Source of the DNA: UBA5070 sp035352895
Lineage (GTDB): Bacteria > Fibrobacterota > Fibrobacteria > UBA5070
Reading direction: 5' to 3'
NCBI GenBank assembly: GCA_035352895.1
Contig: DAOPYN010000009.1
Span: 1 to 64,000 of the forward strand
DNA length: 64,000 bases
Below are positions 25,630 to 33,143 of the stretch, one piece after another. The stretch's first letter is position 1, and each line of letters starts with the position of its first letter. The notes under the pieces were generated by a model. It was given only the letters and a program-made list of their open reading frames with translations, was not told the DNA's origin and ran no database searches. A program made the position numbers and the translations under genes.

Positions 25630-28341
25630 CTATTTCTTCGTGAGGGTTATGGTGTAGTCGGTGTCCGCGAGGAAGTTGCCGATCTGGATCCTGACCGGCC
25701 CCGTGGCCGGTACGGAGAAGACCTGGGTCCAGGTACCTCCGCTGCAGGCCTGCAGCGTCTTGGTGGCGATGGTTTCGCCATCCTGGGTGGCGGTGTAGGC
25801 GACGAAGGCGCAGTTCCACATGTCGCCGGCCGCGAATCTGATCTGGTACGACCCCGGAGAAAGGGTGGGGGTGACGAACCAGTCCGTCCCGACGTCGCTT
25901 TTCGCCGACAAGGGGGTTCCGAGGGTGATCGGGTAGGCCGTTCCCGGGGTGTTGTTGGGTTCGCAAGGGTCGAATTCGTCGGGCAAGGTGGTGTCGCGGG
26001 AATCGAGTTCCAGCTGGTAGGTTCCGATGCTCCCGTTCGCTCCGGTCACGCGCAGATAGAATCTTTGGGCCATGCCGGAGACGTAGCGGACAGAATTCGA
26101 ACCGGTCGCGGAGACGTCGATGGGATCCTCCGTGCCTTCGCGGAACAGCTCCAGTTTGGGGTTGATGGAGCCTGTCAGGGTGATCGTGCCGGTCCTGCCC
26201 ACCGAGCTCGTCCAATAGAGCCAGTCCTGGTCCGTCGTGGAATGGATCGTGCGATTGAGCACGTACTTCAGCGGATAGGGCACGGCGGCACTCCTGTCGT
26301 CGTCGGGTTCGGAGGCGTCCGCGGCGGCGGAGTCCCAGGAGGCGAGCTGCACCTTGTAGCTTCCGGTGGAGCCGCCGGATCCCGAGATGCGGGCGTACCA
26401 GCGGATGGTGGCCGTGTTCAAGATCGTCCGGGAAACGATCGTCCCGGAATCGAGGGTAGCCGGTTTCGTGGCCGTGTCGCGGAACAATTCGACGGTCAAG
26501 TCGGGCCTTCCCGAAGCGGAAACGCGGAATGCCTTGCCCGCCGGCATGTTGAACCGGACCCAATCCTCGTCCCCGGGCATGATGGAGTGGAAGACCGCTG
26601 GACCGTTGGCGGCGATGAGGACGGCTGTCTGACGGGAATTGTCTGGCTCCTGGGCGTCCGCTTCCAGTCCTCGGATCGTCCAGGTCATCCGGACGGCGGG
26701 ACTCGCGTTGTGCCTTGGCTTGACCGCCCGGAACCAGTAGGATCCGGCTTGCGAGACGACGAACGTGTCGGCATCCATGGAGGTCCAGCCCAAGGTGGTG
26801 TCAGCGCTCCACTGGTAGGAAACTCCCATGGAGTCGCAGGCGAGAAGGGCGGTTTGGCTGGAATCGACGGGGCCGGAGGCCAAGCTGACCCGGGGGGCGG
26901 GGAGGCCGACGGTCTTCAGGAACCAGTTGAACTTCACCGCTGGACTCGGTGTGTGCATCGGCTTGGTCGCCCTGACCCAGAGGGATGTGCTGGTTTGGAT
27001 CCCCAGGGCGTTCGTCTGCAACGAACTCCAGCCCAGGGCGGTGTCCTTGCTCGTTTGGATCGTGACTCCCGAGGAATCGCACGAAAAGAGCACGATGGTC
27101 CCGGTGTCGACGAGTCCGACGCGGGAGGCCTTCGGAGAAGGGAGACTCGCGAGGTCCATGCGGAGGATGTCGACCAGGTATTCGATGGAATTGCCGTTGA
27201 GGTTGGTGACGCGGATCCGGACTCTCGTGGAGTCTCCGGCAAGGGTGACCGAGCTGTCGCGGGATCCGTTGAACCGGATGCTGTCCGTCGGTTCGGCGGC
27301 CACCGCCTTCAGCAGAACGGATTTCGTGGATCCGGCCACGGTGTCCTTCAACGGGGTGTTCGGCGGAGGTGAAGCGAGATCCATGTTTCCAGGGCGGCTG
27401 GACAACCGGGACAGGGTCGAGTCCAACGGCTCCACGTCCTTGCGGACCACTCGGATGGCCGCCTTCGCCTGTCTGGAGCCCAGGTGGGCCACGACCTGGA
27501 GCGTGCAGGTCCCGACTGGCGTCGCGCCGATCCTGCCTGTCCAGAAATTGTCTACGCTTGGATGGCGGAGCATGGGAGTGCCGGACACGGTCACCGAATC
27601 GATCCGCGCGAAGGACTTCGTGGAGGCGTGGACCTGGAAATCACGGACCCAATGGGGAATCGTTGTGTCCCTGGGGCCGGCCGTCACCGAGATCGAGGAG
27701 TCGCAGAGCGCGAAGGTGTCGAGCGTCACGTTGCCGGACTTGTCGACGAGCTTGATGGGGATCCGGGAGATGGAACCCACGGGGGTGGGGATGGTCGCCG
27801 AAACGACCATGCCGGGTCCGATCTCCGCGGGAAGGCCGTTCACCAGGACGGAGGCCAGGGAGTCGTCCATCAGGGGGAAGGAAACCCGGGTGCTGTCGGA
27901 ATTCGTCACGACCGTCGGATATCCGGCCGCCGGATGGAGGGTGTCCAGGATCCGGACGGGAACCGGGAATGACCAGGCGGCGAGGTCCGATCGGACGTCG
28001 GGGACTGTGCTGTCCAACGTCGCCACCCACCAGGAAGCGAAGGACCGGTCGGCTTGAAGCTTCAATCCCTCCATCCGGAGGCTGAATCGGGTGCCTGGAG
28101 GCAGGCTCCTCACGGTGACCATCTTGGCCGCCCAGGCGCTCTGCCCCTCGAAGAGGACGGCTCCGGATTTCCCGTCGGAAATGCGTATCTTGACGTAATC
28201 CGTCACAGGAACCGGCGAGTTCCCGGCGGTGAGCCTCGGGGCCAGGGACACTTCCTCCGGTCCCGAAGTGGGGCGTCGATCCGACTGGCAGGAGGTCATT
28301 GCCAGAAGCGGGATCGCGAGCAATGATCTGGAGATCTTCAT
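25630..28341 (-). CDS. Large lipoprotein with beta-sandwich and pre-peptidase C-terminal domains
   Basis: 903 residues. Lipoprotein signal ending in LAMTSC. The N-terminal half contains several Ig/cadherin-like beta sandwiches (for example VTLAGDSTRVRIRVTNLNG) and two PxA-type repeats with YQWSADTTLGWTSM and KDTALGWSSLQ. The C-terminal half holds three segments like pre-peptidase C-terminal (PPC) domains: EDWVRFNMPAGKAFRV, DQDWLYWTSSVGRTGT and GTDWFVTPTLSPG, each preceded by an EPD or EPN-type motif. This suggests a long surface stalk with sugar- or ligand-binding modules. It ends 29 bases before the PqqD-like gene and overlaps the gene upstream (ATGA). Confidence 0.8.
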   Translation of the reverse strand: MKISRSLLAIPLLAMTSCQSDRRPTSGPEEVSLAPRLTAGNSPVPVTDYVKIRISDGKSGAVLFEGQSAWAAKMVTVRSLPPGTRFSLRMEGLKLQADRSFASWWVATLDSTVPDVRSDLAAWSFPVPVRILDTLHPAAGYPTVVTNSDSTRVSFPLMDDSLASVLVNGLPAEIGPGMVVSATIPTPVGSISRIPIKLVDKSGNVTLDTFALCDSSISVTAGPRDTTIPHWVRDFQVHASTKSFARIDSVTVSGTPMLRHPSVDNFWTGRIGATPVGTCTLQVVAHLGSRQAKAAIRVVRKDVEPLDSTLSRLSSRPGNMDLASPPPNTPLKDTVAGSTKSVLLKAVAAEPTDSIRFNGSRDSSVTLAGDSTRVRIRVTNLNGNSIEYLVDILRMDLASLPSPKASRVGLVDTGTIVLFSCDSSGVTIQTSKDTALGWSSLQTNALGIQTSTSLWVRATKPMHTPSPAVKFNWFLKTVGLPAPRVSLASGPVDSSQTALLACDSMGVSYQWSADTTLGWTSMDADTFVVSQAGSYWFRAVKPRHNASPAVRMTWTIRGLEADAQEPDNSRQTAVLIAANGPAVFHSIMPGDEDWVRFNMPAGKAFRVSASGRPDLTVELFRDTATKPATLDSGTIVSRTILNTATIRWYARISGSGGSTGSYKVQLASWDSAAADASEPDDDRSAAVPYPLKYVLNRTIHSTTDQDWLYWTSSVGRTGTITLTGSINPKLELFREGTEDPIDVSATGSNSVRYVSGMAQRFYLRVTGANGSIGTYQLELDSRDTTLPDEFDPCEPNNTPGTAYPITLGTPLSAKSDVGTDWFVTPTLSPGSYQIRFAAGDMWNCAFVAYTATQDGETIATKTLQACSGGTWTQVFSVPATGPVRIQIGNFLADTDYTITLTKK

Positions 28342-29267
28342 GGCGCCCACCTGATGATCATGTCGTTGTTCGATTTGGGAGGAGGCGCGGCTTGCGGCTC
28401 CATGGGTTCCAGGAGGAAGACGGCGGCCCCACCCCCGGCGGCGAGCGCGGTCGCGAACACCCATGGCCAGGCGGTCTTCCTGGACTTGGCATCGACGTTC
28501 GCGGTGTCTTCGAAATCGGGTGGTGGAAGCGGGCGCCTTTCCTTGGGGTGGGATGGAGCGGCGGCGCCTGCTCGGGCGGGGGCGGGATCGATCGGCTGCC
28601 CCGAGAGCTCCGCCACGGCATCTTCCACCACCACGAGCAACGAACGATCGAACGCTCCTTCGGTGGAACGTCTGGTGGAGGAAAGGATCGATCCCGTGCT
28701 GGTCTCGAGGATCCTCGCCGAAAGCAGGTAGCCATCGGGGGATCGCTCCAGTCTCGCGAAGGCGACTCGATCCGCCGCATGGCGCTTGCCGGCAGCCAGC
28801 GCGCAGGAGGAATCGCCGCATCTGGTCGCGGAATCCCTCTGGAAGGTCAGCCGAGCCATCCTGCGAAGTTTCGAGGCGAAGAGGTCGTCGGCAAGGTCGC
28901 CCCACGTCTTCGGCAGTGCGATGGTTTCCATTCCCAAGACGAGAAGCGAAGGCTGCTTGGGCTGGGAAGGCGCCGAATCCACTTTCGCAGGGAGAGGCGG
29001 CCGGGCTTCTTCCCCGGCGATGGTGGTGTCCGGTGGAGCGACCGCCTGGGTGTCCGGTCGGGAGGCCGACTTCGATCCGCCCGCGGCCTTCTCGATCATG
29101 CTCTTGGGACAGGGCCCGGGCTTTCCGAACGCTCCAAGGATGCAGACCCAGGTTCCATCCGCCTTCTGCCCGATGAATCCGCCGGTGGTGGCGCTGTAGT
29201 GGATCTTCTCGGGTGCCGCCGCAAGGAGAACGCTCCAAAGCATCGGGATCAGCAGGGAAGGAGTCAT
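28338..29267 (-). CDS. Exported CsgG/TolB-like protein with C-terminal membrane anchor
   Basis: 309 residues. A signal segment (SLLIPMLWSVLLAAAPE) is followed by a small Cys-containing module (TWVCILGAFGKPGPCPKS) and a Pro/Ala linker. The segment RCGDSSCALAAGKRHAADRVAFARLERSPDGYLLSARILETSTGSI follows the pattern of CsgG/TolB-like N-terminal domains seen in delta-proteobacterial lipoproteins (two cysteines, then GAD-V-G-like strand). Near the C-terminus WPWVFATALAAGGGAAVFLLEP is a transmembrane helix. Probably an envelope protein in one transcript with the large lipoprotein. The true partner is unknown. Confidence 0.7.
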   Translation of the reverse strand: MTPSLLIPMLWSVLLAAAPEKIHYSATTGGFIGQKADGTWVCILGAFGKPGPCPKSMIEKAAGGSKSASRPDTQAVAPPDTTIAGEEARPPLPAKVDSAPSQPKQPSLLVLGMETIALPKTWGDLADDLFASKLRRMARLTFQRDSATRCGDSSCALAAGKRHAADRVAFARLERSPDGYLLSARILETSTGSILSSTRRSTEGAFDRSLLVVVEDAVAELSGQPIDPAPARAGAAAPSHPKERRPLPPPDFEDTANVDAKSRKTAWPWVFATALAAGGGAAVFLLEPMEPQAAPPPKSNNDMIIRWAP

Positions 29268-29358
29268 TGGATGCGGTCTCCGTCGATTGCGTCTGGATCT
29301 GCCGGTCTGGAGAGGCTGCGGAGCGGATCCTTCGGGTCCTCGTGCGGGCTTGTGTGCC

Positions 29359-29760
29359 TCAATTCCCGCTGGGTCGCGCCACAAGGGCCTTCAGGAGACT
29401 GAAGTGGATGAAGATCGCCGCGAACAGAAGGTGGTTGCCACCATTGCCGATGAATGAGGCCACCTGGGCGACCACAAGCCACGCGGTGTCCAGTCCGTAC
29501 AGGACGATGCCGATCACGAGGGCCAGGGAACTCCCCCTCGAGACGAAATACGCGAGACCCAAGTAGATCGCGATCGCCACCAGTGGCAGCAGAGGCGCTT
29601 CGTACAGGCCCAGGTCCAGCAGGGCGGAGAGGATGACCGACAACAAGGTCATCACCGCGATCACCGCAAGCGGTACGGCTTTTCCCGTCGTCCAGGGGAT
29701 GGAGATGTCGGCGGTGTCGGGTTCGAAGGAATCGTGGGAGGTGGTGGTTGCGGTGTACAT
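29359..29760 (-). CDS. Small four-helix membrane protein
   Basis: 133 residues with four hydrophobic helices (PLAVIAVMTLLSVILSALLDL, LLPLVAIAIYLGLAYFVS, LALVIGIVLYGLDTAWLVV and NHLLFAAIFIHFSLLKALVA) after a Ser/Thr/Asp-rich N-terminus of about 25 residues. It resembles small inner-membrane proteins of unknown function. The gene stands 100 bases from its upstream and 92 bases from its downstream neighbour, so it is less tightly coupled than the rest of the run. Confidence 0.78.
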   Translation of the reverse strand: MYTATTTSHDSFEPDTADISIPWTTGKAVPLAVIAVMTLLSVILSALLDLGLYEAPLLPLVAIAIYLGLAYFVSRGSSLALVIGIVLYGLDTAWLVVAQVASFIGNGGNHLLFAAIFIHFSLLKALVARPSGN

Positions 29761-29859
29761 GGTGGGACCATCCTGGGAGAAAGGGTTCGAGGTCGAGAAG
29801 CAGCCGTCGTGCCTCTTCGCCTTGAAATACCGATGCCACCACCCCAGGTTGCGTGGGAA

Positions 29860-31635
29860 TCATCTCTTTCGTCCCCATCGGACCCGATGCGATCCATCGC
29901 TGCCCGATCTCACGTCGTATCCTCTGCGGATGCCCCAAGCCCTTCCCGCACCCTCGAGTCGGGGGTGCCCGCAGTTCATGTAGTCTTCGGCGAGCTTGAG
30001 ATCTCCGTAGGATTCCAGGAGGCTTTCCAGTTCCGGGATGCGGCTCGAGTCTCCCTCCATGATGAATTGGTGGCAGGCCAGCACCACCGTCCGGGGGTTG
30101 GGTTTGTTCCGATCGACCAGCGCCACGGCTCCCAGCACGTCGCCAGTCTTCGAACGGAGGAATTCCTGATCCCAGGAGGATCGCCCGGCGAGGACATCCG
30201 CCGCGATCCGGAGGGCGGAATCGTCGGATCGACGCGACAGCAGGGCCAGGCCATCGGGAGCCAGTTCCTGGAAGAGCTGCCTGCGCCTCTTCCAATCGCC
30301 CTGGCGCAGGAGGATTTCCACCTTGGATTCCTGGGTCCGTAGCAGATCCTCGATCAGCTGCCTCTCGGTGGTCGACTGGACCCGCGAGTAACACTGGAGC
30401 AGGACGTCTTCGTTGGAGATGCCGCGAAGGGCCGACTGGCGGATCGGAGACGATCGCGATTCCATGGCCAGGCGGTACCTGGAAGCATCGGAGCTCAGAT
30501 TGCGCAGGGCCAACGACTGGATGGCGGAATCGCGCTCGTTGAGTGCGATTCCTTCCAGGAGAAGGTTCGCGGAATCCGACTGGAATTCGCCGATGCGCTC
30601 GATGGCCATTTCCCTGATCTGGGCGGGGATGGCGATGGTGCCTGCGATTCGCGACAGGGCACCCAGGCCCGTGTGGAGGGACTCGGAGGCCAGCAATCTC
30701 GCCGCGCTGGTGCCAAGGGGCGATCCCGGCTCGGAGGTGGCGATGGCCTCGAGCGATGCGATGGCGGAATCCGTGCCGAGCGAGGCCAGCGAAGCGAGGG
30801 CCAGATTGCGGATCTGGAGGGGGGCTTCCCGGTTCGTGGCGATTCCCTCCAGCTGGCGGGCATTCCCGCTGGTGTACGCTTCCTTCACGCTGGCTTTCCA
30901 TGCGGCGTATCGAAGATCCTCCTTGGTCGGCAAGTAGCCCAGGGAGCGCATCCTCGATCCGCCGACGCAGTGGTTGGAAAGGGGGCCAAATCCCACGGTG
31001 ATCCCTGCCGCCCATTTCTCGATCGCGGCGTTCGGGAGATGGACGAGGGAATGCGGTGTGCCCTGGATGTCGCCGGAGAAGCTGACGTAGTCCATCCCAT
31101 AGCGGGCGTGGAGGGTCAGGTTCCTGGTCGGCGAAACATCGAACCCGACGTAGGAGTAGAGGTCCAGGAGGAAGACTTCCTTGTTCGAATTGGTGGATCG
31201 GGGGTCTTCCTTCTCTGGAAACGATCCGGCGCCGTTGGTTGTTTCCGAGAGGTCGTAGAGCCGCTCGAATTCCCAGCTCAGCTTGCTTCCCGCGTAAACG
31301 GACAGGTATTCCCGCTCGCTGCGCAGCACGATCGGGTAGAAGTTCAGCATGGGGGAGAGGATGGAAAAGCTGGCTCCCGACAGTCGTCCGTTGTACCGCT
31401 CGCCCAGGGAAGGGGCGTCGATCTGGATCGGCGTTTCCCGCCCGTCCCGGAAGTGGATGGTGGCCAGGGAGATTCCATATCCGATCAGGTGGTCGGACTT
31501 GTACTCCAGGTCCATCAGGCCGATCGATCTGTGGCTGGGGCTTTCCTCGTAGGAGAAACCTCCGGAATAGATGCCCCCATGGGCCATCGAGCCGGCGAGG
31601 AAGCTCGCTAACAGGAGATGAATCGTTCCTTTCAT
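29860..31635 (-). CDS. Exported protein: beta-barrel-like N-terminus plus HEAT-like repeats
   Basis: 591 residues with a signal peptide (MKGTIHLLLASFLAGSMAHG). Residues 20-240 are strand-rich (GGIYSGGFSYEES, LDLYSYVGFDVSPTRNLTLHARYGMDYV) and look like an outer-membrane barrel or surface beta domain. From about 270 on, regular helices of HEAT type occur (LQIRNLALASLASLGTDSAIASLEAIA; IREMAIERIGEFQSDSANLLLEG). It overlaps the FISUMP gene (ATGA). A second protein with HEAT-like repeats is encoded upstream at 39612-41012 in the matching position of the other module. The tail after MNCGHPRLEG is Arg-rich and may be poorly conserved. Confidence 0.72.
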   Translation of the reverse strand: MKGTIHLLLASFLAGSMAHGGIYSGGFSYEESPSHRSIGLMDLEYKSDHLIGYGISLATIHFRDGRETPIQIDAPSLGERYNGRLSGASFSILSPMLNFYPIVLRSEREYLSVYAGSKLSWEFERLYDLSETTNGAGSFPEKEDPRSTNSNKEVFLLDLYSYVGFDVSPTRNLTLHARYGMDYVSFSGDIQGTPHSLVHLPNAAIEKWAAGITVGFGPLSNHCVGGSRMRSLGYLPTKEDLRYAAWKASVKEAYTSGNARQLEGIATNREAPLQIRNLALASLASLGTDSAIASLEAIATSEPGSPLGTSAARLLASESLHTGLGALSRIAGTIAIPAQIREMAIERIGEFQSDSANLLLEGIALNERDSAIQSLALRNLSSDASRYRLAMESRSSPIRQSALRGISNEDVLLQCYSRVQSTTERQLIEDLLRTQESKVEILLRQGDWKRRRQLFQELAPDGLALLSRRSDDSALRIAADVLAGRSSWDQEFLRSKTGDVLGAVALVDRNKPNPRTVVLACHQFIMEGDSSRIPELESLLESYGDLKLAEDYMNCGHPRLEGAGRAWGIRRGYDVRSGSDGSHRVRWGRKR

Positions 31636-33143
31636 GGGGATGCTCCCGCGTTCTTCACGCAGCGTACGCTGAAGCCGCTCGATTTGGAATAGGTGTTCGA
31701 TGCGGGCAGGGCCTGGTTGGTGAAAAGCGCGCGAAAGACAGCCTGGTCGCTTCCCTTCTCCGTGGCGGTCCAGAAATACCCTGTCTGTCCCAGAGACTGG
31801 AAGGTTCCGCTCTCGTCGCGTCCTCCTGCGGGAAGGATGTTCAATCCCGCGTTCGAAGTGCCCTCCCAGGCGGCGGAACGAATGGATGCCCCGGACTTGG
31901 ACAGGATCGCGATGGCGGTCCCCCATTCGCGATCCGACGGAAGATGCCATCCGGAAGGACAGGCCTGCTTGGCGTGCTGCCAGTCGTACAGGCGGCCGTA
32001 CATGCGACAGTTCTCGGAGGCATCCTCGTAGCACCAGGATTCCGGGGTCGGGTAGCGGATGTTCTCGGCCATCCATTCGCTCGATCCGATCTCCACCGTG
32101 CGGTATTTGGCTCCATCCCTGGAGTCGACCAGTTGGCTGGTCGACGTCGGTGGTGTCGCGGCGCTCTCGCCCCCGGTTTCCGGCTTCCGCGCCCCCGAGT
32201 CGAGGGGCGATCGCGCGTGGGTCGGGGTCCGGATCGCCATCGGGACCATGGTGGTGTCCAGGAAAGGATCGGTCGGATCCGCGGACGATCTTTCGGATGG
32301 CGCGGAAGACATGGAATCCAGCCTGGCTGGGTCGATCACGCAACGGACTGACATCCCGAAGTCGACTCGTCGGTTGGAGCGCTTGGCGGAGTCGCTTCCG
32401 GTGGCGAGGCCCAGGGCGATGGCTTCGGAAGGCAAGGATGGCGATGGAGTGGACGTCCAGAAGAGCGCCTCGCGATCGAATCCCACCATCAGTTCGGATC
32501 TGGGGTTGAAGGCACCGGAGGGCAAGGCATGGAAACCCATGGAGTCGTTGCCGTCCCACCTCGGCGCTCTGCGTCCGTACCATTTCCTGTCGTCCGATTT
32601 CAGCGCCCTCCCCGGACGGGAGCCCGCCTGCGCAACCAGGTCCGACCATTCCTCCGCGCTGGGCAATCTCCAACCATCCGGGCAGGAGGTGAGTGCCTGC
32701 TGCCAGGTGTAGAGGAGGCCATGGAACGCGCCCTCGCCGGAGGATCCCCCCGGAGACCATGTGTTGTTCCTGGAATAGGCGAGGTTCTGCGCCATCCAGG
32801 CCAACTTTCCCGCCAAGATGTACGGATAGTGCTTTCCGTCGCGTCGATCGTGGAAGGAGTGGAGGCCGTCCTGGGCGATCCGACGGATCGGAAGGAACGG
32901 ATCCCGCAGCGCGAAGGTCAGATCCGCACGCAAGTCCGATGCGTTGGATCCGGAAGTGGGGAGCTCCTCGAGCCGGAGTTTCAGCGTCCAGGCTGCGTCG
33001 ATGCGCTCGGATGTCCATCCGCTGTTGCGCAGGATGAACGACGGAGCCAGCCGAGGAGCCAGCACGGACCAGGCTGCGCAGATGCCGACGGCGATCGCGG
33101 TGGACCAGGCGAGGCCGACGAACAGGGATTTCTTCGATCTCAT
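31632..33143 (-). CDS. Membrane-anchored protein with two FISUMP domains
   Basis: 503 residues. An N-terminal transmembrane helix (LFVGLAWSTAIAVGICAAWSVL) is followed by two FISUMP (TIGR02145) domains. The first starts near DGKHYPYILAGKLAWMAQNLAY and has SCPDGWRLPSAEEW; the second starts at DGAKYRTVEIGSSEWMAENIRY and has ACPSGWHLPSDREW. The second keeps the C-x7-C pair (CYEDASENC) that the first has lost. A Ser/Thr/Pro linker joins them. FISUMP proteins are abundant in Fibrobacter; their role is not known. The N-terminal anchor also resembles that of the HEAT-like protein at 39612-41012. Confidence 0.86.
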   Translation of the reverse strand: MRSKKSLFVGLAWSTAIAVGICAAWSVLAPRLAPSFILRNSGWTSERIDAAWTLKLRLEELPTSGSNASDLRADLTFALRDPFLPIRRIAQDGLHSFHDRRDGKHYPYILAGKLAWMAQNLAYSRNNTWSPGGSSGEGAFHGLLYTWQQALTSCPDGWRLPSAEEWSDLVAQAGSRPGRALKSDDRKWYGRRAPRWDGNDSMGFHALPSGAFNPRSELMVGFDREALFWTSTPSPSLPSEAIALGLATGSDSAKRSNRRVDFGMSVRCVIDPARLDSMSSAPSERSSADPTDPFLDTTMVPMAIRTPTHARSPLDSGARKPETGGESAATPPTSTSQLVDSRDGAKYRTVEIGSSEWMAENIRYPTPESWCYEDASENCRMYGRLYDWQHAKQACPSGWHLPSDREWGTAIAILSKSGASIRSAAWEGTSNAGLNILPAGGRDESGTFQSLGQTGYFWTATEKGSDQAVFRALFTNQALPASNTYSKSSGFSVRCVKNAGASP

